A DNA stretch of 64,000 nucleotides, taken from Marinomonas polaris DSM 16579. GTDB lineage: Bacteria > Pseudomonadota > Gammaproteobacteria > Pseudomonadales > Marinomonadaceae. Each line of letters starts with the position of its first letter. Position 1 is the stretch's first letter. The DNA lies in assembly GCF_900129155.1 (NCBI RefSeq), contig NZ_FQVF01000023.1, positions 21,425 through 85,424 of the forward strand, in the 5' to 3' direction. This document shows, one piece after another, positions 1 to 9,223 of the stretch. The notes under the pieces were generated by a model that saw nothing but the letters and a program-made list of their open reading frames with translations, searched no databases and was not told the origin of the DNA. The position numbers and the translations under genes were made by a program.

Positions 1-635
1 CTGTGCCAACGGGTAACTTTGGTGATATCTTTGCGGGTTATTTGGCGAAGAAAATGGGCTTGCCAATTGATCAGCTTGTGGTTGCTACCAACCAGAATGA
101 TATTTTGCATCGCGTGATCGCAGAAAACGACATGAGTCGTCAGTCTTTGAACGTGACCCTATCGCCAAGTATGGATATCATGGTTTCTAGTAACTTTGAG
201 CGTTTATTGTTTGATGCTCATGGTCGCGATGGTGCGGCAATTGATGATTTGATGGCGCGCTTTAATAAAGGCGATGTATCGTTAAATGATCAAGCTTGGT
301 CTTTTGTAAAAGATAACTTTGACAGCTATAAAGTCGATGACAAGAAAACTTGTGAAGTGATTGCAGATGTGTTTGCTAAAACACAATACTTGCTTGATCC
401 GCACACGGCGATTGGTCTTGAAGCGGCTCGTCATTGCTGGAAAGATCAGTCTGTACCAATGATTACCCTGGCAACAGCCCACCCAGTGAAGTTCCCTGAA
501 GCTGTCGAAAAAGCTGGTTGCGAAACACCAATGTTGCCTGAGCACATGAAAGATCTTTTCGAGCGTGAAGAATCTTATACTGTACTAGATAATAGCCTGA
601 GCGATGTTCAGGCTTTTGTTGCTGAAAAAATTTAG
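1..635 (+). CDS. thrC: Threonine synthase, C-terminal part (cut by window edge)
   Basis: PLP-dependent enzyme that converts O-phosphohomoserine to threonine, the last step of threonine synthesis. The window opens inside the gene; the reading frame starts at base 3 and about 210 C-terminal residues are visible. The opening PTGNFGDIFAGYLAKKMGLP is the conserved phosphate-binding stretch of the long, gammaproteobacterial/fungal type of threonine synthase, and TAHPVKFPEAVEK near the end is also typical of that family. The true start lies left of the window; the valine codon at base 3 is internal. A strong terminator follows at 676-708. Confidence 0.93.
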   Translation, partial: VPTGNFGDIFAGYLAKKMGLPIDQLVVATNQNDILHRVIAENDMSRQSLNVTLSPSMDIMVSSNFERLLFDAHGRDGAAIDDLMARFNKGDVSLNDQAWSFVKDNFDSYKVDDKKTCEVIADVFAKTQYLLDPHTAIGLEAARHCWKDQSVPMITLATAHPVKFPEAVEKAGCETPMLPEHMKDLFEREESYTVLDNSLSDVQAFVAEKI

Positions 636-675
636 TTTAATTAGAGATAGCTCTAGATAAATTAGCAATGCTAAT

Positions 676-708
676 AACGGCCAATCAAAGATTGGCCGTT
701 TCTTTTTT
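676..708 (+). terminator. Rho-independent terminator after thrC
   Basis: Perfect 10-bp stem AACGGCCAAT / ATTGGCCGTT with a 5-base loop, followed directly by a T-rich run. It separates thrC from rsmE. Confidence 0.9.
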
Positions 709-731
709 CCTTTTATTTTTGCGCCCTTCAT

Positions 732-1451
732 ATGAATATCATATTACTTGATTCTAAAAACACCCTTGGTGATGGCCTTTATGGGTTAACTCTGCGCCAA
801 CAAACTCATATTTCAAAAGTCATTAAAGCGCAGCAGGGTGATGTTCTGCGAGTGGGTATTTTGAATGGAAAAATAGGCGAAGGGGTTTATGAGTCGCCAA
901 GCGAGGATAGAGCCGGTTATATTCATTCGTTAAATCTCTCTTCTCTGCCGCCAGAGCCTTTGCCTATGGTATTGGTTATGGCTTTGCCAAGACCAAATAT
1001 GCTGAAGCGAACCTTGCAAAATATCACTGCAATGGGGGTGAAAGATTTATATCTTATTCATTCCGCCAAAGTTGAAAAAAGCTATTGGCAGAGTCCCGTT
1101 TTGCAGACCGAATCTATTCAGCAATGTTTGTTAGAGGGATTGGAACAAGCCAAAGACACAGTAATGCCAAACTGGTCTTTAATTCCTAGGTTTCGTCCTT
1201 TTGTAGAAGATCAATTGCCAGATATTTTAAAAGATAAAGTGGGATTGCTTGCACACCCTTATTTGTCTAAACGTTGTCCTATCGATATTCAGCAACCTTG
1301 TGTTCTAGCACTTGGGCCTGAAGGTGGGTGGAATGAATTTGAAGTGAGTAAATGGCATGAAGCGGGCATGGAATCAGTGCATTTGGGGGATAGAATTTTA
1401 AAAGTTGAAACAGTGGTGCCTGTTTTGTTATCGCGTTTGTATCCAGCCTAA
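732..1451 (+). CDS. rsmE: 16S rRNA (uracil-1498-N3)-methyltransferase
   Basis: SPOUT-fold methyltransferase that methylates N3 of U1498 in 16S rRNA in the assembled 30S subunit, using S-adenosylmethionine. The 239-aa length is usual for RsmE. The N-terminal RNA-binding part is followed by the knotted SAM site: LALGPEGGWNEFE near residue 195 and LGDRILKVETV near the C-terminus, the hallmark motifs of this family. The gene stands alone between the thrC terminator and a diguanylate cyclase. Confidence 0.93.
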   Translation: MNIILLDSKNTLGDGLYGLTLRQQTHISKVIKAQQGDVLRVGILNGKIGEGVYESPSEDRAGYIHSLNLSSLPPEPLPMVLVMALPRPNMLKRTLQNITAMGVKDLYLIHSAKVEKSYWQSPVLQTESIQQCLLEGLEQAKDTVMPNWSLIPRFRPFVEDQLPDILKDKVGLLAHPYLSKRCPIDIQQPCVLALGPEGGWNEFEVSKWHEAGMESVHLGDRILKVETVVPVLLSRLYPA

Positions 1452-1604
1452 AGTGCTAAGTATATGAATTGTTGTAATTTGTAACTAAAGGGGGTTATGA
1501 GAGGAGCTATTTTAGGCTTTGGTGTAGGATTGTGTGTATTGGGGAGGCTTATTTGAAGTTTCCCTATCATATACGGCTTGGAAGTGCTAAGTCGGAGAAT
1601 ATGC

Positions 1605-2702
1605 ATGACAAAATACGCACATAAATCAAAATTTGATAATAAAAAAAATAAAGCTTCTTGGCTGACCTTTTTCTATGTAGGTAATACTGATGATGTATTT
1701 TCTGAAAATATTCGTCGGGTTTTCATTATTAATCTGTTTGCCTCTGTCGGTATACTTTTTACTTTACCACTAGGTATTGTGTCGCTCATCGAAGAGAAAA
1801 CTGTCCTTGGTTCTGCGTTGATATTGATTGCATTTTTATATGCAATGAACCATATCTATTTGCGCCGTACCCATAACCATGGTTTATCTGGTAATTTCGT
1901 AATCTACCCCCTGTATGCTTTGATGATTTACCTTGTTTATACTGGTGGTGTAAAGGGAACGGGGCATGTTTGGATATATTGTATTCCAGCTGTGTCTTTA
2001 TTTTTGAATGGCATGAAGAGAGGGTTGATTGAGCTTAGCTTTTTTACACTCGCTTTAATTATTACGATGTTTTTTACGGATAGCCATTTTGCCGAATTTG
2101 GTTATGACCCAGAGTTAAAGACGAGGATTCTATTTTCCTTTATCGTGGTGGTTTTTCTTTCTGGTATTTATGAATATTCAATGTCTCGGTTTAACCAAGA
2201 ATTAAAAGAAACTTCAGCCAAGCTAAAGCTAGTCGCTTATATTGACGCATTGACTGAACTATTAAATCGTAGAGGAATGTTGCAACGGCTTGAGGCAAGC
2301 TCCTATACGAGTTTTCATCTATTGTTGGCTGACGTTGATTTTTTTAAAAGTATTAATGATGAATATGGTCATGACGCTGGAGATTATGCTCTTTCTCAAT
2401 TGGCTAAAATTATCCAAGTGTCTCTTCCTGAGGGCGGCTTAGCTTCTCGATGGGGGGGAGAAGAGTTTTTGATAGCGGTTTGTGATTGTAGTGAGTCGGA
2501 GGCTTTTTCATTGGCTGAATCTATTCGGCAAGATGTAGAGGATTACGAGTTTGAGTATCTCGATCAGAAGTTTCGTATGACTCTAAGTTTTGGTGTGGCG
2601 ACAATGAATGAATCTACTTCATTACGAGAAGCGATAACTCTTGCTGATAGTCGTTTATATAGTGCAAAGCGAGCAGGTCGAAACCGAACTCGAAAAAGCT
2701 AA
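1605..2702 (+). CDS. Membrane-bound diguanylate cyclase (GGDEF domain)
   Basis: Likely makes cyclic di-GMP from two GTP at the inner membrane. The N-terminal ~190 residues carry about six hydrophobic segments forming a membrane sensor with no recognised ligand domain; the C-terminal ~165 residues form a GGDEF domain. The active-site loop reads RWGGEEF, so catalysis looks intact, and DVDFFKSINDEYGHDAGD is the expected nucleotide/metal-binding region. I chose ATG 1605, preceded by CGGAGA, over the in-frame TTG at 1578. No RxxD inhibitory site is evident just before GGEEF. The gene is single, with a bidirectional terminator after it. Confidence 0.88.
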   Translation: MTKYAHKSKFDNKKNKASWLTFFYVGNTDDVFSENIRRVFIINLFASVGILFTLPLGIVSLIEEKTVLGSALILIAFLYAMNHIYLRRTHNHGLSGNFVIYPLYALMIYLVYTGGVKGTGHVWIYCIPAVSLFLNGMKRGLIELSFFTLALIITMFFTDSHFAEFGYDPELKTRILFSFIVVVFLSGIYEYSMSRFNQELKETSAKLKLVAYIDALTELLNRRGMLQRLEASSYTSFHLLLADVDFFKSINDEYGHDAGDYALSQLAKIIQVSLPEGGLASRWGGEEFLIAVCDCSESEAFSLAESIRQDVEDYEFEYLDQKFRMTLSFGVATMNESTSLREAITLADSRLYSAKRAGRNRTRKS

Positions 2703-2734
2703 ATGCGCTGCCTTCTGTTGATGATTGATTAATA

Positions 2735-2772
2735 AAAAATGGCCTGCTTAATGGCTTAAGCAGGCCATTTTT
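2735..2772. terminator. Bidirectional terminator between convergent genes
   Basis: Arms AAAAATGGCCTGCTTA and TAAGCAGGCCATTTTT around a short loop. The A-run on one side and T-run on the other let it serve both the diguanylate cyclase (+) and the sugar transporter (-). Confidence 0.9.
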
Positions 2773-2815
2773 CTATAAAGCGTTACACTATATTATTTTT
2801 TCTGTTGTGCTTTTA

Positions 2816-4045
2816 TCAAGAAACGGGTTTAGAGCCAAAGACTCCAAAGTAAGCAATATATAGGTAACAAATTATTGGCATAACGAATGAAATTTGAAGG
2901 CCAATTGAGTCAGCAATAAAGCCCTGCAATACCGGTAATATAGCGCCGCCTACAATAGCTAAGCAAAGCAAGCCAGAACCACGACTAGTTTGTGGACCAA
3001 GATCTTTCAAGGCGAGGCTGAATATAGTTGGGAACATAATAGAGTTGAATAAGCCAACTAATAATATAGACCACATAGCAACATGACCATCATTCAGTAT
3101 AGCGCTAGTAATCAATGCAATTACTGCGAAGGCATTAAATGTGAGTAAGCTACCGGCAGAGATACGCTGCATTAACGCGGCACCAATAAAGCGTCCTACC
3201 ATAGCTCCGCCCCAATAATAGGCGACATAATGAGCGGCATCTGCCTCAGCTAGGCCAGCAATATTTTCAAGGCCAAAGAAGTTAACCAATAAACTGCCGA
3301 TGGCCACTTCTGCACCCACATACATAAATATCGCGACAGTTCCCAACACCAAATGGCGGTGTTTTAAGATGCTAACGCTTGGCGTATCCGTGGTGTCTTC
3401 TTCAATATTTGAAGGTGTTGGAAGGCTAATGCGAGTGAAAATAGCAGCTAAAAGAACAAGTAAAATCGCCAAACCGATGTAAGGGATAATAACGCTCTCA
3501 GCTTCTTGTGCTTTGGTGGCATATTGTCCGGCAACCGTAAACAATAGTGCACCACCAACAAGAGGTGCAACGGTTGTGCCTAACGCATTAAAGGCTTGAG
3601 AAAGCGTTAAACGGCTTGATGCTGTTTCTGTTGGCCCCATTGCTGTAACAAGAGGATTTGCTGCGACTTGAAGAATGGTAATACCTGCCGCTAAAACAAA
3701 AAGCGCACTTAAAAATATACTGTATTGCTGTGCTTTTGCGGCAGCAATAAACAAAAGGCAGCCAGCTGCGGCGATCATTAGGCCGATACCTATACCACGC
3801 TGAAAGCCTACTTTTTTGACTAGGTTTCCTGCAGGTACTGAAACGATAAAGTAAGCGCCGAAGAAGCACATTTGAATCATCATGGCTTGCGTATAGTTAA
3901 GGTCAAAAACGCCTTTCAAGTGCGGTATTAGGATGTCATTCAATGAGGTGATAAAGCCCCACATAAAGAACAATGATGTTAAGGCAACCAACGCAAATCG
4001 TTGGTTTGATTGTGGTTTATGAGTCGTAGGTGAGTGATTTTTCAT
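2816..4045 (-). CDS. Sugar:H+/Na+ symporter, FucP/GluP-type MFS transporter
   Basis: Twelve-helix major facilitator family permease of the fucose/glucose-galactose branch. The N-terminus ([21 protein letters not shown]) and [19 protein letters not shown] after helix 2 are typical of this branch, and 409 aa is the usual length. The substrate cannot be fixed from sequence; glucose/galactose, fucose and N-acetylglucosamine transporters of this family look alike. No catabolic or regulatory neighbour helps, because the gene is alone and divergent from recJ. Confidence 0.85.
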   Translation of the reverse strand: MKNHSPTTHKPQSNQRFALVALTSLFFMWGFITSLNDILIPHLKGVFDLNYTQAMMIQMCFFGAYFIVSVPAGNLVKKVGFQRGIGIGLMIAAAGCLLFIAAAKAQQYSIFLSALFVLAAGITILQVAANPLVTAMGPTETASSRLTLSQAFNALGTTVAPLVGGALLFTVAGQYATKAQEAESVIIPYIGLAILLVLLAAIFTRISLPTPSNIEEDTTDTPSVSILKHRHLVLGTVAIFMYVGAEVAIGSLLVNFFGLENIAGLAEADAAHYVAYYWGGAMVGRFIGAALMQRISAGSLLTFNAFAVIALITSAILNDGHVAMWSILLVGLFNSIMFPTIFSLALKDLGPQTSRGSGLLCLAIVGGAILPVLQGFIADSIGLQISFVMPIICYLYIAYFGVFGSKPVS

Positions 4046-4411
4046 ATTTTTTCCGATAGGTTAAAACGAGTACTGCTCAGTTTTTATCTTTAGAATACTT
4101 ATCCAAATCAAAAAAGTGCGGCATCATATCACCGAATATCTTAACTTTCTGGTCAGGAGGTGGTTCTGTAGGTGATAGCCTAGAAAATTCCTTTTTTGCG
4201 TCAGTTTTGTAAGAAAACCTCTCCTATTTACCGCTTATGTAACAAAACCTAATGATATTATGTGTCTGATTTTTAATCATTTTATGGTGGTTCTTGATCC
4301 AGTGTGGTTTTGTATTTGCTGAAAATTTTTTCTTGGAATTGGCTGCAGCGCGAGTGCGGTCATTTTCATGTTATTCTTTGTCTATCTGCTTATCCTGACT
4401 TTGAGATTTAT
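4046..4411. other. Divergent intergenic region between sugar transporter and recJ
   Basis: 366 bp without a convincing gene. It should hold the promoters of both neighbours. An in-frame upstream extension of recJ from GTG 4304 exists but encodes a cysteine- and aromatic-rich stretch unlike RecJ, so I treat it as non-coding. No operator or RNA element could be recognised. Confidence 0.5.
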
Positions 4412-6136
4412 ATGCGTATTGAGCGTCGAGCTGTGCCGGCTGAAAAAAATGACTTTCCCTCGACTATGTCTGCGACTTTACAGCGCGTTTTTTTGTCTCG
4501 TGATGTGGTGTCCGTTGCTCAGCTTGATTACCGCTTACCGCATTTATTAAGACCTGATTCTTTATTTGACCTAACCACCGCGGCGAAGATATTGGCGGAT
4601 GCCATTGTTGCTGGTCAGAAGATTCTTATCGTTGGTGACTTCGATGCCGATGGCGCGACAAGTACCAGTCTTGGCATTTTAGCTTTAGAGGCGATGGGAG
4701 CGATTGCTCCAGAATACTTGGTACCAAACCGATTTGAATTTGGTTATGGACTAACGCCTGAAATTGTCGAGGTCGCGCAAGAGCGATCACCAGATGTCTT
4801 GGTGACGGTGGATAATGGCATTGCTAGTATTGATGGCGTGTTGGCAGCAAAGTCCTATGGTATGAAAGTAGTTGTTACAGATCACCATTTACCCGGTGAT
4901 ACGCTTCCGAACGCCGATGCTATTGTGAATCCAAACCATCCAAATTGTGGTTTTCCAAGCAAGAACTTAGCGGGTGTTGGCGTTATTTTTTACGTAATGT
5001 CGGCTTTAAGAGCCGAGTTGAATAGTCGTAATTGGTTTACTGATCAGCACATTCCAGAGCCCAAAATGGCAGATTATTTGGATTTAGTGGCACTCGGAAC
5101 TGTAGCGGATGTTGTGCCTTTGGATGCCAATAATCGCATTCTCGTCCAGCAAGGTATCAAGCGTATTCAAGCCGGCTTGGCGCGCCCGGGGATTCTCGCT
5201 TTATTAGAAGTCGGGCGTCGCGATTATACTCAATTGAAAGCATCCGATTTGGGTTTTGTGGTCGGGCCAAGGTTGAACGCTGCAGGTCGTTTAGATGATA
5301 TGTCGATCGGTATTGAGTGTTTGCTCGCAGTTCATCCTCATCAAGCACGCGATTATGCTCAGCAGTTAGATCAGTTCAATCGTGAACGCAAAGCTATCGA
5401 ATCTGATATGAAAGAACAGGCTGAATTAGCACTTGTGTCTTTGTTAGACGAAGAACAAGACATGCCGAACGGTATGTGTTTTTACGATGCGGATTGGCAT
5501 CAAGGTGTGATTGGGATTTTGGCTTCGCGGATGAAAGATAAATGCCATCGTCCAGTGATTGCTTTTGCTCGTGTGGGTGAAGATGAGTTGAAAGGCTCAG
5601 CTCGTTCCATTGCGGGTGTTCATATTCGTGATGCTTTGGATTTATTGGCCAAACGTTATCCGCAGTTGCTTAGCAAGTTTGGTGGTCACGCCATGGCGGC
5701 AGGTATGTCGATCAAAGAATCTCACTATGACGCTTTCCGTTTGGCATTTGATGCCATCATTACCGAATGGGTAACCCCCGAACAATTACAAGCGACATTG
5801 TTGACTGACGGGCCGTTGGCGCCAGAAGACTTTAGTTTGAGTTTTGCCGAGCAAGTTCGCTTATCTGGCCCGTGGGGACAGATGTTCCCAGAGCCTTGTT
5901 TTGATGGCGTGTTTGATATCTTGCAGCAGCGTATCGTTGGTGAAAAACACCTTAAACTTATGGTGCGTGAGCCGAGTAGTGGGCTTTTATTAGATGCAAT
6001 TAGCTTCTTTGTCGATCTAGATCAATGGCCGAATGATAAAGCGACACAAGCTCGCTTGGTTTATAAACTTGATGTGAATGAGTTTCGTGGTCAGCGTAAC
6101 CTTCAGTTGTTGGTGGACTATTTAGAGCCAGCGTAG
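4412..6136 (+). CDS. recJ: Single-stranded-DNA-specific 5'-3' exonuclease RecJ
   Basis: Degrades single-stranded DNA 5' to 3' in RecF-pathway recombination, mismatch repair and base excision repair. It is a DHH-family phosphoesterase: the metal-binding motif GDFDADGATST has Asp76, Asp78 and Asp80, VTVDNG follows, and the DHH signature TDHH is at 157-159. The DHHA1 motif GGHAMAAGM lies near residue 430, with an OB-like C-terminal domain after it. ATG 4412 gives 574 aa, almost the length of E. coli RecJ (577). The start MRIERRAVPA also fits the family. Confidence 0.93.
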   Translation: MRIERRAVPAEKNDFPSTMSATLQRVFLSRDVVSVAQLDYRLPHLLRPDSLFDLTTAAKILADAIVAGQKILIVGDFDADGATSTSLGILALEAMGAIAPEYLVPNRFEFGYGLTPEIVEVAQERSPDVLVTVDNGIASIDGVLAAKSYGMKVVVTDHHLPGDTLPNADAIVNPNHPNCGFPSKNLAGVGVIFYVMSALRAELNSRNWFTDQHIPEPKMADYLDLVALGTVADVVPLDANNRILVQQGIKRIQAGLARPGILALLEVGRRDYTQLKASDLGFVVGPRLNAAGRLDDMSIGIECLLAVHPHQARDYAQQLDQFNRERKAIESDMKEQAELALVSLLDEEQDMPNGMCFYDADWHQGVIGILASRMKDKCHRPVIAFARVGEDELKGSARSIAGVHIRDALDLLAKRYPQLLSKFGGHAMAAGMSIKESHYDAFRLAFDAIITEWVTPEQLQATLLTDGPLAPEDFSLSFAEQVRLSGPWGQMFPEPCFDGVFDILQQRIVGEKHLKLMVREPSSGLLLDAISFFVDLDQWPNDKATQARLVYKLDVNEFRGQRNLQLLVDYLEPA

Positions 6137-6257
6137 AGTAAAAGTGAAGATTCGCTCTTTTGCCGAACAAATTGGTTTTGGCACTGCGTATCAAAGCAAA
6201 AGTTGAGGTATAATGCGCCTCCCTCATACATCACTCTAATTTTACTGGAGCTCATTC

Positions 6258-7100
6258 ATGACTGCACTGGTTCTTGACGGCAAACTTTGCGCCAAAGAAA
6301 CTGAAAACCGCCTACAGGCTCAAGTTACCGAGCTTAAAGAGCGTACCGGTTGCACCCCAATTTTAGCGACAATTCTAGTGGGTGCTGATCCAGCATCAGC
6401 CACTTATGTGAAGATGAAAGGCAATGCTTGTCGTCGTGTTGGTATGGATTCTATGGCAATTGAATTGTCTGAAACCACGACCACTGAGCAGCTACTAGCA
6501 AAGATCAACGAGCTAAACAATAACCCTGACGTGCACGGTATTTTGTTGCAACACCCAGTGCCAGAGCAAATTGATGAACGTTTGTGTTTCGACGCGATTG
6601 CGGCTCACAAAGACGTAGATGGTGTAACTTGTCTTGGTTTTGGTCGTATGGCTATGCAAGAGCCTGCTTACGGCGCGGCAACACCTGCTGGTATCATGCG
6701 TTTGCTTGAAGCGTACGATGTGAACCTAGAAGGTAAGCACGTTGTTGTGGTTGGTCGTAGTCCAATTCTTGGCAAACCAATGGCGATGATGATGTTGAAT
6801 GCCAATGCAACAGTGACGATTTGTCATTCTCGTACACAGAATCTGTCTGAATTTGTGAAACAAGCCGACGTAATCGTTGGTGCTGTAGGCAAACCAGAAT
6901 TTATCAAAGCAGAGTGGATCAAAGACGGCGCAGTTGTGGTTGATGCTGGTTATCATCCAGGTGGTGTTGGTGATATTGAGCTTGGTCCTTTGACTGATCG
7001 CGTTGCGGCTTATACTCCAGTTCCTGGTGGTGTTGGCCCAATGACAATCAATACTTTGATTCTGCAAACGGTAGAGTCTGGCCTTAAACAACTAGGCTAA
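6258..7100 (+). CDS. folD: Bifunctional methylenetetrahydrofolate dehydrogenase / methenyltetrahydrofolate cyclohydrolase
   Basis: Interconverts 5,10-methylene-, 5,10-methenyl- and 10-formyl-tetrahydrofolate with NADP+, feeding one-carbon units to purine and formyl-methionine synthesis. Signature segments are clear: [17 protein letters not shown] (catalytic Tyr and Lys), [24 protein letters not shown], the NADP-binding [14 protein letters not shown] near residue 165, and [14 protein letters not shown] close to the end. The 280-aa length is normal and TGGAG precedes the ATG. It stands as a single gene with a terminator at 7164-7194. Confidence 0.95.
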   Translation: MTALVLDGKLCAKETENRLQAQVTELKERTGCTPILATILVGADPASATYVKMKGNACRRVGMDSMAIELSETTTTEQLLAKINELNNNPDVHGILLQHPVPEQIDERLCFDAIAAHKDVDGVTCLGFGRMAMQEPAYGAATPAGIMRLLEAYDVNLEGKHVVVVGRSPILGKPMAMMMLNANATVTICHSRTQNLSEFVKQADVIVGAVGKPEFIKAEWIKDGAVVVDAGYHPGGVGDIELGPLTDRVAAYTPVPGGVGPMTINTLILQTVESGLKQLG

Positions 7101-7163
7101 TAGACTTGAAAGGCCTGTATCACTGCCCCATATTGTTGGTATGAGATCGCAATATGTGACAGA

Positions 7164-7194
7164 AAGCCGCGCCACTAGGTGCGGCTTCTTTTTT
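7164..7194 (+). terminator. Rho-independent terminator after folD
   Basis: Stem AGCCGC-G-CC / GG-T-GCGGCT around ACTA, followed by a run of T. It ends folD transcription before ygfB. Confidence 0.85.
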
Positions 7195-7224
7195 ATAAAT
7201 TGAACAGAAATAGGTAGACAGTTT

Positions 7225-7815
7225 ATGTCCACAGAAATGTTAAAAGACGCATTGGACTTCGATTTGATCGCCGATGTTTTTGTCACCGAATCCATTACCG
7301 CATCACCATCAGAATTGCATGGCCAACTTTGTGGTTATCTTGCTTCTGGCGTGACTTTGCCATTGGAAGATTGGTTGTCCATGGTTGTAGAGTTTTGTGA
7401 TATCGAAGGCTGGAAAGAAGAAGCTAGTCGAGCAGTAATCGTTGAACTTTATACCGCCACGCTGACTTTGTTCCAAAATGGTGAGTTTGCGCTTGTGCCA
7501 AGTATTTCCGATGACGATGCTGAATTATGCGAAAGAGGTGTGACTTTGGCGCAATGGGCCCATGGTTTTTTGGCTGGTTATGGTTTGTCTGGGCAAAAAA
7601 AGGATTTATCAGATGAAACCAAGCAAATTCTGCGTGATTTTGCCAATATCTCCGGCATGCAAGCGGAAATGCGCGCATTAGAAGACAACAATGATAACGA
7701 AGCTGATTTAACAGAATTGGTTGAGTACGTCAGACTGTCGGCAATGATGTTGTACACTGAACATCATGATATCAATCCTGATGTAGATCATACTAAACAA
7801 AATTCTCTACACTAG
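7225..7815 (+). CDS. ygfB: UPF0149 family protein YgfB
   Basis: Small acidic, mostly helical protein of the YecA/YgfB-like UPF0149 family (196 aa; E. coli YgfB 192 aa). The family pattern SELHGQLCGYLASG is at residues 29-42 and LAQWAHGFLAGYGLSG near 110. The gene sits just before pepP, as in E. coli and Pseudomonas, where ygfB-pepP-ubiH-visC form one cluster. In P. aeruginosa a homologue is reported as a regulator affecting AlpA and beta-lactam resistance; whether that applies here is unknown. Confidence 0.88.
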   Translation: MSTEMLKDALDFDLIADVFVTESITASPSELHGQLCGYLASGVTLPLEDWLSMVVEFCDIEGWKEEASRAVIVELYTATLTLFQNGEFALVPSISDDDAELCERGVTLAQWAHGFLAGYGLSGQKKDLSDETKQILRDFANISGMQAEMRALEDNNDNEADLTELVEYVRLSAMMLYTEHHDINPDVDHTKQNSLH

Positions 7816-7885
7816 ATTTTTATGTTAAATCAAAATGTTATCGCTAGTGTTTAATGGAATGAAAAATTAATAAGTGAGACCTTCT

Positions 7886-9193
7886 ATGAAAATCGACACT
7901 CAAACTTATCAGGCTCGTCGTGAGCGCCTGATGCAATCGTTACCTGAAAACAGTGTGGTTGTTCTGCGAACGGGTGAGTTAGCAACTCGCAATAATGATT
8001 GTGAGTATGAGTTTCGTCCGCATAGTAGTTTTTTCTATTTAACTGGATTTCCTGAGCCAAGTGCCTACGCCATTATTCGTGGCCGTGGTGAAATGACCTT
8101 AGTGACTTTGCCAAAAGATCCTGAACGTGAGCAATGGGATGGTTTTCGTTTTGGTAGTGAAGGCGCGATAGCAAATTTTGGTGCAAATGATGCTGCTCCG
8201 TTAGAAGAATTAGACAAGATGGCGTTTGCTGCTTTAGATGGCGCTGAACAAGTTGTGTATTTGTTTAACGACGATGTTCTTCGTGAAAAAATTGCTTGCT
8301 GGCGTGATGCTATTGCTGCAAAAGTCAGAATGGGCGCGGCGGCGCCGACAAGTTTCATTGACTTATTTCCATTTGTGTCTGAAATGCGTTTGCGCAAAGA
8401 CGCGGAAGAAATCGGTATCATGGAAACCGCAGCGCAAATTAGTGTTGAAGCTCATAAACAGGCTATGCGATCTGTTCGTCCAGGTATGAATGAATACCAG
8501 CTAGAAGCAGAATTAAATTATGTGTTTATGAAATCCGGTGCGCGCCAACCTGCGTATAACAATATTGTTGCCTCAGGTAGTAACGCCTGCGTCTTACATT
8601 ACATCAAAAATGACGAAGTGATCGAAGATGGCGATCTGATCTTAATTGATGCGGGTGCCGAGTTGGGTTGTTACGCAGCGGATATTACTCGAACTTTTCC
8701 AGCGAACGGTAAATTTAGTGAACCACAGGCGGCTTTATACCAAGTGGTATTAGATGCTTATCATGCAGGGATGAAAGAGCTGACGGTAGGAACGCCTTAT
8801 GAAGCTTGCCATAACGCAGCGGTTCGAACATTAACAGAAGGTCTGGTTGCTCACGGATTATTAACTGGCGATGTAGAACAGCTGATCGAGAGCAAAGCTT
8901 ATCGAGACTTTTACATGCACAATACTGGGCATTGGTTAGGTCTGGATGTTCATGATTGTGGCGCTTATAAAATCGCCGGTGAATCACGTTTGCTAGAAGA
9001 AGGCATGGTGTTAACCATTGAGCCTGGGTTATATGTTTCGGCTGATAATGAATCGGTGGACGAAAAATGGCGAGGTATTGGTATCCGCATTGAAGACGAT
9101 GTGCTTATCCGCGCCGATGGCCCTTATGTTTTGACCCATGGCCTGCCAAAAGAAATTACAGAGATTGAGGCCTTAATGGCTGAAAGTCGATAA
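7886..9193 (+). CDS. pepP: Xaa-Pro aminopeptidase (aminopeptidase P)
   Basis: Cytoplasmic dinuclear-metal peptidase that removes the N-terminal residue when proline is second. The N-terminal creatinase-like domain is followed by the pita-bread domain. Metal ligands are visible in LILIDAGAELGCYAADITRTF (two Asp), MHNTGHWLGLDVHD (His), TIEPGLYV (Glu) and GIRIEDDVLI (Glu). Start ATG 7886 gives 435 aa, close to E. coli PepP (441); the in-frame GTG at 7874 adds four residues and is less likely. The hydroxylase gene follows after 30 bp, suggesting co-transcription. Confidence 0.94.
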   Translation: MKIDTQTYQARRERLMQSLPENSVVVLRTGELATRNNDCEYEFRPHSSFFYLTGFPEPSAYAIIRGRGEMTLVTLPKDPEREQWDGFRFGSEGAIANFGANDAAPLEELDKMAFAALDGAEQVVYLFNDDVLREKIACWRDAIAAKVRMGAAAPTSFIDLFPFVSEMRLRKDAEEIGIMETAAQISVEAHKQAMRSVRPGMNEYQLEAELNYVFMKSGARQPAYNNIVASGSNACVLHYIKNDEVIEDGDLILIDAGAELGCYAADITRTFPANGKFSEPQAALYQVVLDAYHAGMKELTVGTPYEACHNAAVRTLTEGLVAHGLLTGDVEQLIESKAYRDFYMHNTGHWLGLDVHDCGAYKIAGESRLLEEGMVLTIEPGLYVSADNESVDEKWRGIGIRIEDDVLIRADGPYVLTHGLPKEITEIEALMAESR

Positions 9194-9223
9194 ACATTAT
9201 AAAGACGAGACGGAGTAAAGAAG

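Noticed and set aside
4304..4411. N-terminal extension of RecJ from GTG 4304
   Set aside because: The extra 36 residues are unlike RecJ, whereas ATG 4412 gives the family length and start.
7101..7224. Possible 6S RNA (ssrS) next to ygfB
   Set aside because: 6S RNA lies near ygfB/zapA in many gammaproteobacteria, but only about 120 bp are available here, mostly a folD terminator, and the 6S bubble structure is not visible.
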